In this document: piece after piece, positions 18,286-26,832 of the stretch
How positions within the stretch are numbered: position 1 is the stretch's first letter
Layout: each line of letters begins with the position of its first letter
From: Ruegeria atlantica
Lineage (GTDB): Bacteria; Pseudomonadota; Alphaproteobacteria; Rhodobacterales; Rhodobacteraceae
Assembly: GCA_013032095.1 (NCBI GenBank)
Contig: WQBJ01000007.1
Location: forward strand, 1-64,000
Reading direction: 5' to 3'
Length of the DNA stretch: 64,000 nt
Made by a program: the position numbers and the translations under genes
The notes under the pieces: model-generated
Database searches by the model: none
Told to the model about the DNA's origin: nothing
The model's input: only the letters and a program-made list of their open reading frames with translations

Positions 18286-18766
18286 TTGGGTTCTCCAGTT
18301 GTTCGAACAGTTCTTCAAATCCGGCACGCTCGGCCTCGCCCAGCTTGGGCAGGTAAGCACGTGCCTCTTCAAGATTCGTACTTGGGTCGCCTACGACCAA
18401 TAGCATCACCATGCCATGCCGCCCATGAACGCGACAACGAATGCCGTAGACGCCCTCATTCTTGAAACTCAGGTCCATTTCGGGTTTGCCACGAATTTCG
18501 AAAGCACGCGCGCCGACCGGAATCATGCGGATAATCGACGTCACCGTATGTCGCCCTGTCGAGCCCTTGAAACGCACGGTGGACCCGGCCGGAACCTGTA
18601 AAAGTTTCGGTTCGAACCGGAAGGCATGGGCCGGAGTATCTGCGTTCAGGTCGATGATCTGATGTACCACGGCGACCTCAGGGAGATCCTCGGCCTGCGC
18701 GGCAAGGGCAAATACAGTCGCCCCTGCAATTATCATCGCTGCAATTGTCTTCAGCGAAATCGTCAT
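18278..18766 (-). CDS. Periplasmic pseudoazurin-like blue copper protein
   Basis: A 162-residue cupredoxin with a Sec signal peptide (cleavage after Ala-Gln-Ala near residue 25). The type 1 copper ligands can be read as His73 (GRHTV), Cys111, His114 and Met119 (in IRCRVHGRHGM), the pattern of pseudoazurins. A C-terminal helical extension of about 35 residues follows. GGAGG precedes the start. It sits directly between the HEAT-repeat gene and moeA, so it is a strong candidate for a soluble electron carrier to or from the Rieske/molybdopterin enzyme. Confidence 0.88.
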   Translation of the reverse strand: MTISLKTIAAMIIAGATVFALAAQAEDLPEVAVVHQIIDLNADTPAHAFRFEPKLLQVPAGSTVRFKGSTGRHTVTSIIRMIPVGARAFEIRGKPEMDLSFKNEGVYGIRCRVHGRHGMVMLLVVGDPSTNLEEARAYLPKLGEAERAGFEELFEQLENPNG

Positions 18767-18780
18767 CTGTTCCTCCGGGT

Positions 18781-20982
18781 TTAGGCCGCCCGCGAGGGTT
18801 TCCCCAGCAAGTCGACCAGCGCGCTAATCATTACTGGCCATTGGGCTCGGCGGTCATGGTCGCGCAGCTCGGCCAGCAATTGACGCCCAATGGACACCAC
18901 CGCCGGGGTGCTGTCATTGACATAGGTCACGATTCTCTGCTCGGGGTTGGCCAGCAAAAAGGGCACGATTGCGGCCCCCGCCTGATCGGGCGCGGTTTCC
19001 GACAACAGCCGCATCGCTGCCTGCCGCACAGGAGCCGAAACATCATCCAGCAGGCTGCGCGCCACATCCGGAGTGCCGTCCCACTTGGTTAGAATGTGCA
19101 TCGCATCAATACGGAAGGGAGTGTCCCCGGTCTTCAGCATTGCCCGGAGTTTGCCACGCAGGGCGTCTTGCGACGGCAAGTCAGCCTGTTGCAGAAGCTT
19201 CAACGCCTGCAGCGACAGGGCTGAATCCGTATGCGAAAGGCCTTTGGTAATCAGATCGACCAGCTGATCTTCGGCCAGCTCCGCGCCATGTCGCGCCACC
19301 GAAACGGCCAGCGCTGCAAACGCCTGTTGCGCAATTTCGGTTTCGGGATCTTGTGCAATCTGAGCCAGCATGATCTGCATACCCTTCACCTCGCCCAATA
19401 GGCGGATGGCGGACAGGCGGGTCTCGCGATCCAGTGCGTCGGCATCATCGTCCAGCGTAACGCGGCGCCGTTTGGGGTGGCGAGTTGCCTTGGCCAGCAA
19501 CGCCTGTTCGCGCGGCGTCAGGGGTTGGACTTCGTCCTCCTCAGCCTCCTGCGTTATCTCGGCCGCAATGGCGTCATGGCCCAAGATCGCACCGAGGCTG
19601 GAGGTCGGGCCGTTCTCGCCCGCCTCGGAAACATCCAAACCCGCCTCTTCCAGCGCGGCGATGTCGGTTTGCGGCGTTTCTTCGGGCACTTTCTCCGAAA
19701 TGGGCATCGGCGTGAGCGCAAAGGACAACAGCAACTCGCGACCCTGCTGCTGGTTCACATGCGGGCGGCTTTCATCGGTGACGATCATCGCCAGCGATGC
19801 CATGGCTTTCAGCCGCACCGACCGAAAGGGCGACCGGCAGGCGCGCTGCAACCACTCTGCCGCTTCTCGCAAGGGCGAGGTCGCCAGCGCATCGACAATG
19901 GCCCATTGCAGCCGCTCGGCTTTGAGGTCATCTGATTCCACCGAGAAGAGCGCGTTTAGTCTATCAGCCACGAGTTCCGGGGCCAAAGCAGCCAACAGAC
20001 CCAACGCTTGTGCCGAGACCTCGGGCTGTTTACCGGTGGCAAGGAAATCCAGCACCTGCCAGCGCAAATCCTCCTGTTTCGCAATCGGCGTGCTACGGTC
20101 GAGCCGCTCGATCAGCGCCAGCTGCACTTTGGCGCCGGGGTCGCGCATCATGCGGTCCAGCAATTCGGGCTCTGAAAAACCGGACAGGCTCAGCGCCGCG
20201 ATACGGATGTCTTCGACCGTGTCAGTCAGGGCCTGTTCGACAAGCGCGGCATCATTCGGCATCAGCGCCTCATAGGCGATCAGACGCACGGCGCCATCCT
20301 TGTCGGTAACGGCCTTGCGCAGGATGGCTTCGGCCTCGGACCCGCCAATCGCGGCCAGCGTCCGCAGGGCGCGGTGGCGCAGGCGGCGATTCTTTGATTG
20401 GGTGAACACGCCCAACGTCGGCACTGCAGGCTCGCCGATCCTGCCCAGCGCCTCGCAGGCCACATCACCCAGTTCTTGCCCGTCTTCATCCATCAGGGCC
20501 ATGACGATGGGTTCAATCGCGGCAGCGTCACCCATAAGACCCAGCGCCTTGATCGCGGCGATCTGGGTATCCAGCCAGTCGTCCCATTCATCTTGGTGCA
20601 GCTCGTCTTCGTCCCATGTGATCTCGTCCCCGCGCCCGGTGACGAGAGTGCGCAGGTAAGGCGCAGCGTCTTCTGATTTCAACTCGGCCAAGGCGGTCAC
20701 GCAGGCCAGTTTGACTTCACCGCAGGGATCGTGGATCAGGTTTTCCAGCAATTGCGGCGCGGCCTCTTGCACGCCCAGTGCGCCCAACGCTTGGGCAGCG
20801 TCCTGACGGACGTCTTCATCGTCATCCAACAGTGCCTCGACCAAAGCCGGGCTTTTGCTGGCACCAATGGCGGTCAGGGCCTGAATGGCGCGCAGGCGGA
20901 TCACGTCATATTCAGATTTTGCGTGATCAGAGAGCAGGCTGGTGGCCTCATCACGCAGGGCGGTATCGGAATGCATGTTCAT
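18781..20982 (-). CDS. Large HEAT-repeat protein in the iodate reductase operon
   Basis: A 733-residue protein built almost wholly of HEAT/PBS-lyase-type helical repeats of about 30 residues (for example KSPALVEALLDDDEDVRQDAAQALGALG near the N-terminus), interrupted by an acidic linker around residues 420-520. There is no signal peptide, so it should be cytoplasmic. The start at 20982 is the first ATG downstream of the idrA stop (21128); upstream in the same frame the reading overlaps idrA. Such proteins usually scaffold or act as chaperones. A role in maturing the molybdoenzyme before TAT export is an inference from position. Confidence 0.85.
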   Translation of the reverse strand: MNMHSDTALRDEATSLLSDHAKSEYDVIRLRAIQALTAIGASKSPALVEALLDDDEDVRQDAAQALGALGVQEAAPQLLENLIHDPCGEVKLACVTALAELKSEDAAPYLRTLVTGRGDEITWDEDELHQDEWDDWLDTQIAAIKALGLMGDAAAIEPIVMALMDEDGQELGDVACEALGRIGEPAVPTLGVFTQSKNRRLRHRALRTLAAIGGSEAEAILRKAVTDKDGAVRLIAYEALMPNDAALVEQALTDTVEDIRIAALSLSGFSEPELLDRMMRDPGAKVQLALIERLDRSTPIAKQEDLRWQVLDFLATGKQPEVSAQALGLLAALAPELVADRLNALFSVESDDLKAERLQWAIVDALATSPLREAAEWLQRACRSPFRSVRLKAMASLAMIVTDESRPHVNQQQGRELLLSFALTPMPISEKVPEETPQTDIAALEEAGLDVSEAGENGPTSSLGAILGHDAIAAEITQEAEEDEVQPLTPREQALLAKATRHPKRRRVTLDDDADALDRETRLSAIRLLGEVKGMQIMLAQIAQDPETEIAQQAFAALAVSVARHGAELAEDQLVDLITKGLSHTDSALSLQALKLLQQADLPSQDALRGKLRAMLKTGDTPFRIDAMHILTKWDGTPDVARSLLDDVSAPVRQAAMRLLSETAPDQAGAAIVPFLLANPEQRIVTYVNDSTPAVVSIGRQLLAELRDHDRRAQWPVMISALVDLLGKPSRAA

Positions 20983-21127
20983 ATCAGGTCTGCCATGTTT
21001 GCGGTTGGGAGAGGTTGGGGAAGTGGAAGACAGGTTTCCCAACCGATACCTGCCTTCCAGGTGGTCCCTTCTGCAGTGGGACCAGACCCGAGGGGCGGCA
21101 TGGCGTCCGCCCCCCGGAAAGCGGTCA

Positions 21128-23809
21128 TCAGGCGATGTCGCGCGGTGCAAAGGACATCGTACGGAACGAGGTCTTGTAGGGGCTCGGCCCCAATTTGCGT
21201 AGCTTGGCAACGCCCATCTTGTAGTTGTAGTTGCCGCTGATCCAGTCGACGATCCGGCCCTCAAGCGCGTTGGCAGGTTGCTGCATGTGCAGGAAGTCCA
21301 TGTAGACCACGCTTTTCTTGATGGCCGGCGTGACCATGGCCACGGCGGTGATCGCCGCTTTGGTCAGTTCGATATGGCCGTTCTCCATCAGTTTCGAGAA
21401 CTGGAAGTCATCGCCTTCCACACCCAGCAGCGTGGTCTTGTTGCCCGGAACGCGTTCTGAATAGACCATCACATAGTCACCGCTTTCGATACCGCGCTCG
21501 GCTGCATCGTCAGGGTGAATCTCGACCCAGTTCTCCGGCCAGCGCTGCACGATATACGGGCGGCGACGGTCGTCGAAGCCGGACTGCCAGCGTTCGTTGA
21601 TCCGACCGGATGTAGCCCAAAGCTCACCTTCGTCCTTGTTGGGTTTCAGCCATTCCCAATAGTCCGAGAAAAGACTCCATGGCGATTTCTGGATGTTGCA
21701 CTTGCCAGTCTGGCTGTTGAAATGCGTCAGCTTCTTGTTGAACACATCCTTACCCGCTGCACCGGTTTCAGGCAGCGTGCGGGTTGTGTCGTGCAGACGC
21801 TTGGTTTCAATCAGCGTGACACCGTCGGCATCCAGCATGACCGGGCATTGGACACCATCGGTTCCGAATTCACGGACCTTCTGGTGCAGGCCTTTGCCCT
21901 CTTTCTTGGCCAGACGAAAGACAGCGTGGAAGTCCTTGCGCGACCCGCGGGTAAAGCGCACGGCCTCTTCGGCAACCTCGTTCGAGTTCTGCCAATCGAA
22001 CCCGTCAAAGCCCATCCGCTGTGCTAGTTGCGCGATGATCCACCAGTCGGGCTTGGCCGCACCGGGGGCATCATAGAACTTCTGGTACAGACGCAGTCGG
22101 CGTTCGCCATTGGCGCGCAGGAAGTCCTCTTCGCCCCAGGTCGCCGCGGGAAACACGATGTCGGCGTAGCGGTTGCCGATCGGGTCCTGTAAATAGATGT
22201 CCTGGTTGATCACCACCATACCGCCGCTGTCGGCGCGGGCCTTCAGCGTATCGATCATCTCTCGCTTATCGAAAGAGGCGATCTGGTTCGGGTTGCGGAC
22301 GGTGAGTTCCTCGAACTTGTCGGCCAGTTGCTGCGAACCGCACATGGACTGGATCCAGGTGGTTCCGATCACGTGGGCCATACGGGTATGACCTGCGATC
22401 AGATACCGGTCGGTATCCATGGCGCGGCGACGGCGGCCCGGCAGTTTCTCGGGCGATTTGTTGCGCGGGTATTTCCCGCCCTTCACGCCTCCCCGCTGGT
22501 GACCACCGGCCCGGCCAATGACCTGCCCCGGACGTCCGCCACAACCACAGATGATGCCCAGCGCGGAAATCGCCTGTGTGTTGCCGGTATTGTTCGACCA
22601 GTAGAACCCTTTCTCGATCATGATCGACGTTTTCGGGCGCGAGCCGTCCTCTTTGGGTTTGGCGAGCCACTCAGCAGCCGTATAGATCTTCTGCACGTCG
22701 ATCTCGGCCATGGCCGCGGCGGTCTCAGGCGCGAATTCGTCCTGCGACAACAGCCATTCTTTCCAGTCCTCGAAGCCCTTGGTCTGGAACTTGCCCCAAG
22801 TTGTCCGCCACTGCCACGGCGTGTTCCGGGTGCCCTGACCGAAGCCAGACGAGCTTTCCCACTTGTTGTTGACCCATTTCTTGATCCAGTCGCTGTCTTC
22901 CCAGCCATTTTCCACAATGACGCGGGCGATGGCGTTGACGACTAGCAGGTCGGTGCCGGGCAGGACGTCGATATGCAGCCCGCCCATCTTTTCGGCATGG
23001 GCCACACCGGCGGACCGGCGTGGGATCAGATAGATTTCGCGCTGACCGTTTTGCATCCCTTTCATCATCCACTGGGTATAGAGGATGGTCTTTGTCTCAT
23101 ACGGGTCGGTGCCGCAGACCAAAAGGGTTTCCGCATCGCGCCAGTCTTCATACGAGGGGCCGAAGTTGTCGAAGCCTGCGTCCCGGAAACCGGGGGTCGA
23201 GGTCACGTCGGATGGCGTGTCGTGGAAGGTGAAGTTCGCGGTGTTGATATGGCGCAGCGCGTATTTCGAGATCGCGTAGGTGTTCTCGATATACTGATAG
23301 CTGAAGGTCTTCACGCCATAGGCATTGGTGCCGTGTTTGGCGATGACGTGATTGCCAACTTCAGCCGCCACATCCAGCGCCAGATCCCACGGAACCGGCA
23401 TCAGCGTGCCATAGATCCGCATCAGCGGCGTCTTCAGACGGTCACGTGTCGGTGTCTGCGGGTTATAGCATTTCTGCGCGATACACCCGCCCCGCAAAGA
23501 ACTGTCGCCGTCGGTGTTGACGTATTGCGTGTCCTTGTCAGGGATGATCACCACGTGGTGCGGCTGACCTTTGTGCAGCACGATATTGTGCTGGTTCGGC
23601 GCGACCCAGGCACCCAAGGGTGCCACGGGGAAGTCCTCGCCAAATGCGTTTTCTTCCGCCGATGGACCACCGGGTTTGGCCGTCACGGGCCAGCGGTAGA
23701 CTTTGTAACCACAGGCCACGATGCAGTAATCGCAGGCGGTCGAGATGACCTCAGCGCCTTTGGGCGGCAGCGGGACGTTGGTTTCGGGTACGTAATACGG
23801 GGTTGCCAT
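21128..23809 (-). CDS. idrA: Molybdopterin oxidoreductase, probable iodate reductase catalytic subunit IdrA (arsenite oxidase-like)
   Basis: An 893-residue enzyme of the DMSO-reductase superfamily, in the AioA/IdrA branch. Near the N-terminus Cys26-x2-Cys29-x3-Cys33 matches the iron-sulfur ligand spacing of AioA (3Fe-4S); typical molybdopterin-guanine-dinucleotide binding stretches follow. It has no signal peptide of its own and should be exported as a complex with the TAT-tagged Rieske subunit encoded just upstream. At 893 residues it is longer than well-studied AioA proteins (about 825). The two di-heme peroxidase genes in the same unit are the hallmark of idrABP1P2 iodate reductase loci and are not part of arsenite oxidase operons; no arsenic genes are seen. 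The expected reaction is dissimilatory reduction of iodate in the periplasm. Arsenite oxidation remains the alternative. Confidence 0.75.
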   Translation of the reverse strand: MATPYYVPETNVPLPPKGAEVISTACDYCIVACGYKVYRWPVTAKPGGPSAEENAFGEDFPVAPLGAWVAPNQHNIVLHKGQPHHVVIIPDKDTQYVNTDGDSSLRGGCIAQKCYNPQTPTRDRLKTPLMRIYGTLMPVPWDLALDVAAEVGNHVIAKHGTNAYGVKTFSYQYIENTYAISKYALRHINTANFTFHDTPSDVTSTPGFRDAGFDNFGPSYEDWRDAETLLVCGTDPYETKTILYTQWMMKGMQNGQREIYLIPRRSAGVAHAEKMGGLHIDVLPGTDLLVVNAIARVIVENGWEDSDWIKKWVNNKWESSSGFGQGTRNTPWQWRTTWGKFQTKGFEDWKEWLLSQDEFAPETAAAMAEIDVQKIYTAAEWLAKPKEDGSRPKTSIMIEKGFYWSNNTGNTQAISALGIICGCGGRPGQVIGRAGGHQRGGVKGGKYPRNKSPEKLPGRRRRAMDTDRYLIAGHTRMAHVIGTTWIQSMCGSQQLADKFEELTVRNPNQIASFDKREMIDTLKARADSGGMVVINQDIYLQDPIGNRYADIVFPAATWGEEDFLRANGERRLRLYQKFYDAPGAAKPDWWIIAQLAQRMGFDGFDWQNSNEVAEEAVRFTRGSRKDFHAVFRLAKKEGKGLHQKVREFGTDGVQCPVMLDADGVTLIETKRLHDTTRTLPETGAAGKDVFNKKLTHFNSQTGKCNIQKSPWSLFSDYWEWLKPNKDEGELWATSGRINERWQSGFDDRRRPYIVQRWPENWVEIHPDDAAERGIESGDYVMVYSERVPGNKTTLLGVEGDDFQFSKLMENGHIELTKAAITAVAMVTPAIKKSVVYMDFLHMQQPANALEGRIVDWISGNYNYKMGVAKLRKLGPSPYKTSFRTMSFAPRDIA

Positions 23810-23823
23810 GATACCGTCTCCCC

Positions 23824-24393
23824 TTATGCAATCAGGTTGTCGTAACGGCCGTAGATCAGGCCGAACATGCCAACGGCGTAGATGTCATCGCCGTCCAGTT
23901 CCAAAAGGACTTGCGGCAGCGACTGGTAGGCCTGCCCCGAAACGAGGATGCCGTGCCGTGTCACGTCATAGGTGGACAGATGCAGCGGGCACGGGCCCAG
24001 CACCTTATGTTCAGGCTTGTAGCTGTCATACATCGACCCGCCCTGGTGGGTGCAGGTGAGGTTAAAGGCCACAACGTCCTTTTGCGGACCGATCCCGCCG
24101 CCGCTTTCTACGCCGGTCTTGACCAGGATCGAATCCGAATAGTCTCCCTCATCCGGGTAGTAGAACTCGACCGGGACATCCTGCTCCAGCTCGGACAGCT
24201 TGCCGATCAGCTTGCGCGGATAGGTGGATACAAGGGCGGGCACTTGTTCCGCTTGGCCATGGCGGGTGGGCATGGCCACCATCACGGCAAAGGTCGTGGC
24301 ACCCGAGGCGAACAGGAACTGGCGGCGGTTCACGGTGCAGGCCTTTTTGGCCTCGCCCGAACAGCTGCATCCGGTTGCGTTATGATCTATCAT
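23824..24393 (-). CDS. idrB: TAT-exported Rieske 2Fe-2S subunit, probable IdrB (AioB-like)
   Basis: A 189-residue small subunit. The twin-arginine motif NRRQFLF (22-28) is followed by a hydrophobic core. The Rieske cluster motifs are Cys114-x-His116 (CTHQGG) and Cys135-x2-His138 (CPLH). The N-terminus before the TAT signal carries three Cys residues (9, 11, 19), which is unusual. The gene lies 14 bases upstream of idrA and begins after GAGGAG. In the AioBA/IdrBA pattern the Rieske protein passes electrons between the molybdenum subunit and the outside carrier and supplies the export signal for both. Confidence 0.82.
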   Translation of the reverse strand: MIDHNATGCSCSGEAKKACTVNRRQFLFASGATTFAVMVAMPTRHGQAEQVPALVSTYPRKLIGKLSELEQDVPVEFYYPDEGDYSDSILVKTGVESGGGIGPQKDVVAFNLTCTHQGGSMYDSYKPEHKVLGPCPLHLSTYDVTRHGILVSGQAYQSLPQVLLELDGDDIYAVGMFGLIYGRYDNLIA

Positions 24394-24398
24394 GACGC

Positions 24399-25586
24399 TT
24401 ACTCCTCTGCTGCAACCGCAGGAAGCGGCTGGTAATCCGGCAGGTCGGGTTCCTCGATCAGGATTTCCTCGCCGGACAGGGATTTCAGGAAGGCCACCAG
24501 ATCCGATTTCTCCTGGTCATTCAGACCAAGGGGTTGGATCAGCGGGGATTTGTTATCCGAGAACTCATTCTCGCCGCCGCCCTGATTGTAGAATTCGACC
24601 ACACCCTCGAGCGTCGCCAGCATGCCGTTATGCATGTAGGGTTCGGTATAGAGGGTGTAGCGCAGGGACGGCGTACGGAACTTGCCCTTGTCGGCCTTTT
24701 CCTTGGTGCGGAAATAGAACCCTGGGTCGTCCTTGGTGTGGCGATACATCTCTTCGGTCGAGCCTTTGGCATACAGCTCATACCGGAAAGTGACTTGCGC
24801 CAGACCATCGTCCTGCCAACCGTCATAGGCGGGCACGCCGGTGTTGTAGTACTTCTCATCCGACAGCAGCGCGCCGTTATGGCATTCGGAACATTGCGCC
24901 TTGCCGGTGAACAGCTCCAGCCCGCGTTTCTGTTCCTCGGTCAACGCCGCATCATCCCCACGCAGATAGTTGTCGAAGGGGGTGTCGGTCTGAACGATGG
25001 TGCGTTCGAACGCGGCGATGGCCCGCCACGCGTTGCCGATGCGCGGCCATTGATCGCCGAACACATCGTTGAACCGTTCCACATATTCGGGAACGAAGGC
25101 CAGACGTGCCTCCATCATGTCAGCCTCACCGTTCCCGGCAACTGCACCGCTTGCGGCGGATTTGGCCTGGCTTTCAAGGCTTTTGGACGAGCCCGCCCAG
25201 AACAGTTTGCCGTAATAGGCCGAGTTCACGATGGTCTGACTGTTGCGCCAGTGGGTGGTGCCGGGATAGCCGAACGAGATCGGCGCTTCGACATCCCAAC
25301 CCACATAAGGGTTGTGACAAGCCGAACAGGGGGTCGACTCGTTACCGCCCAGACGTGGATCGAAAAACAGCATTTTGCCCAGTTCGATCTTGGCGTCAGT
25401 TTGGGGGTTGTCCAGCGGGATGGGCGGCTCGCCCAGCGCCACCAGCGGCGCATCTGGGTCGGGATCTGCCCCGCCGATACCGGCCTCAATCTCCATACTG
25501 GTTTCCGCAATGGCCTGCGACCCAAGAACGGCAAACAGGGCAGCGGTGGCGATTGTGCCTTTGAAGTAAGACGAAAGGTCTTTCAT
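24399..25586 (-). CDS. idrP2: Periplasmic di-heme cytochrome c peroxidase, probable IdrP2
   Basis: A 395-residue protein of the bacterial di-heme cytochrome c peroxidase/MauG family. It has a Sec signal peptide (about 1-27) and two heme c sites, CSACH (Cys87, Cys90, His91) and CSECH (Cys232, Cys235, His236). It reduces hydrogen peroxide with electrons from a small cytochrome or cupredoxin. In described iodate reductase loci two such peroxidases (P1, P2) are thought to remove peroxide formed during iodate reduction. The stop lies five bases before the idrB start. The P1/P2 labels follow gene order and are tentative. Confidence 0.78.
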   Translation of the reverse strand: MKDLSSYFKGTIATAALFAVLGSQAIAETSMEIEAGIGGADPDPDAPLVALGEPPIPLDNPQTDAKIELGKMLFFDPRLGGNESTPCSACHNPYVGWDVEAPISFGYPGTTHWRNSQTIVNSAYYGKLFWAGSSKSLESQAKSAASGAVAGNGEADMMEARLAFVPEYVERFNDVFGDQWPRIGNAWRAIAAFERTIVQTDTPFDNYLRGDDAALTEEQKRGLELFTGKAQCSECHNGALLSDEKYYNTGVPAYDGWQDDGLAQVTFRYELYAKGSTEEMYRHTKDDPGFYFRTKEKADKGKFRTPSLRYTLYTEPYMHNGMLATLEGVVEFYNQGGGENEFSDNKSPLIQPLGLNDQEKSDLVAFLKSLSGEEILIEEPDLPDYQPLPAVAAEE

Positions 25587-25597
25587 GGGTCCACTCC

Positions 25598-26704
25598 TCA
25601 GTTTGTCGCTTCTTGCCAGTTCTCGATCGGCGCATAGTCCGTATCGATATCCTCGGCGACGAAGTCGGGGCCAGTCAGCGGCTCGCCGGACAACGCCTTG
25701 AGGAAGGCCACCAGCTGCGCTTGCTCGGTCTCGTTCAGGTTCAACGGCTTGATGCGCGGGTCCTTGTTTTCATCGTCACCGCCACCGGCGTTGTAAAAGG
25801 CCACCACATCCTCGAGCGTCGCAATCGAACCGTTGTGCATATACGGCGCGGTGTAAGTCAGCTCGCGCAGCGTGGGGGTCATGAAGGTGCCAAACGTGTC
25901 GGCCGTGTGGGTGCGGATGTAGGCGCCCGGATCGGCGCGCAGGTTCATGTAATTCGCAACGCCGAGAAACTTCATCATGGTCACAAAGGTGATGTGACGT
26001 TCAGGGGTCGCCCAGATATCAGGGTTGTCACCGACGCCGATATTGTGCGGCAGGTCATCTGTGAACCGCTCGCCCGCGTGGCAGGAGTTGCAACCACCGG
26101 CGTTGAACAGCTCATAGCCCGCCTTGGCTTCCTCCGACATCTCACCAGTATCAAACGGAGCCCCGCGCGAAATCAGCGTTTTCAGGTATTCCGGGATCGC
26201 GTTGCGCACACCACCGTTCGAGGGCTCGCCAAATCCGGCGGATTCGAACATTTCGACATAAACTGGATCCTGCTTGATGCGTTCCTGCATCAGACGCATG
26301 TCCATGTTCATGGAATAGGTCTCGGTGATGCTTTCGCGGGTCACGTCGTTGAGATTGGTGCCGATGCGCCCATCATGGAACCACGCCGCACGCTTGGCGC
26401 TGTTGATCAACGTCGGCACATTGCGGAAATGCAGGTTCCCTGCATAGGCGTCCGACAGAGCCTGCCCATCGGTAAAACCGTATTCCGGCTGGTGGCAGCT
26501 GGCACAGGACAATTCGGTGTCGCCAGACAGGCGCGGGTCAAAAAACAAACGTTTGCCAAGGGCCGCCTTGGCGGGATCGAACTCTATGGCTTCTACCGGG
26601 CCAGGCTCATCCGCCTGGGCCTGGTGAACCGGTAATGCAGCGCAGACCGTCAGCAGTGAAACTGTCGACAGCGCCGAGAACCATGTTCTGGCTTTGGTCA
26701 TCAT
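25598..26704 (-). CDS. idrP1: Periplasmic di-heme cytochrome c peroxidase, probable IdrP1
   Basis: A 368-residue di-heme cytochrome c peroxidase. It has a signal peptide cleaved after Ala-Gln-Ala near residue 31 and heme c motifs CASCH (Cys67, Cys70, His71) and CNSCH (Cys205, Cys208, His209). It is a diverged paralogue of the next gene, 11 bases downstream. It is the first structural gene of the unit; an FNR-like site lies about 95 bases upstream of its ATG. Tandem ATG codons at 26704 and 26701 are both possible starts. P1/P2 numbering is tentative. Confidence 0.78.
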   Translation of the reverse strand: MMTKARTWFSALSTVSLLTVCAALPVHQAQADEPGPVEAIEFDPAKAALGKRLFFDPRLSGDTELSCASCHQPEYGFTDGQALSDAYAGNLHFRNVPTLINSAKRAAWFHDGRIGTNLNDVTRESITETYSMNMDMRLMQERIKQDPVYVEMFESAGFGEPSNGGVRNAIPEYLKTLISRGAPFDTGEMSEEAKAGYELFNAGGCNSCHAGERFTDDLPHNIGVGDNPDIWATPERHITFVTMMKFLGVANYMNLRADPGAYIRTHTADTFGTFMTPTLRELTYTAPYMHNGSIATLEDVVAFYNAGGGDDENKDPRIKPLNLNETEQAQLVAFLKALSGEPLTGPDFVAEDIDTDYAPIENWQEATN

Positions 26705-26792
26705 CTAAAAGCCCCTTTATCGCTAATCCGATCACACGGGTTGGCCGAGGACCGGCTAAACGAAGCGTAAAGGCCAGTTGTTTCGAGGTGAT

Positions 26793-26806
26793 TTGATCCA
26801 GATTAA
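26793..26806. promoter_or_regulatory. FNR/Dnr-like operator upstream of the iodate reductase genes
   Basis: TTGATCCAGATTAA matches the FNR consensus TTGAT-N4-ATCAA at nine of ten fixed positions. Its centre is about 95 bases upstream of the idrP1 ATG, in the only sizeable non-coding gap (26705-26832) of the locus, which suits activation when oxygen is low. Confidence 0.65.
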
Positions 26807-26832
26807 AGAGCATGAAGAGATATTAAAAAATG

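Noticed and set aside
22973-23845. 290-codon plus-strand frame across idrA
   Set aside because: Antisense shadow of idrA; no family resemblance, and the frame is a by-product of GC-rich codon use.
21128-24393. Annotation of the Rieske/molybdopterin pair as arsenite oxidase AioAB
   Set aside because: The family resemblance is real, but two di-heme peroxidase genes in the same unit, the greater length and the absence of arsenic genes favour iodate reductase. It is kept as the main alternative.
24534-25637. 367-codon plus-strand frame across the di-heme peroxidase genes
   Set aside because: Antisense to a clear cytochrome gene with signal peptide and two heme motifs; no ribosome site or domain.
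25613-26635. 340-codon plus-strand frame across idrP1
   Set aside because: Antisense shadow; the minus-strand product has both heme motifs and a signal peptide.
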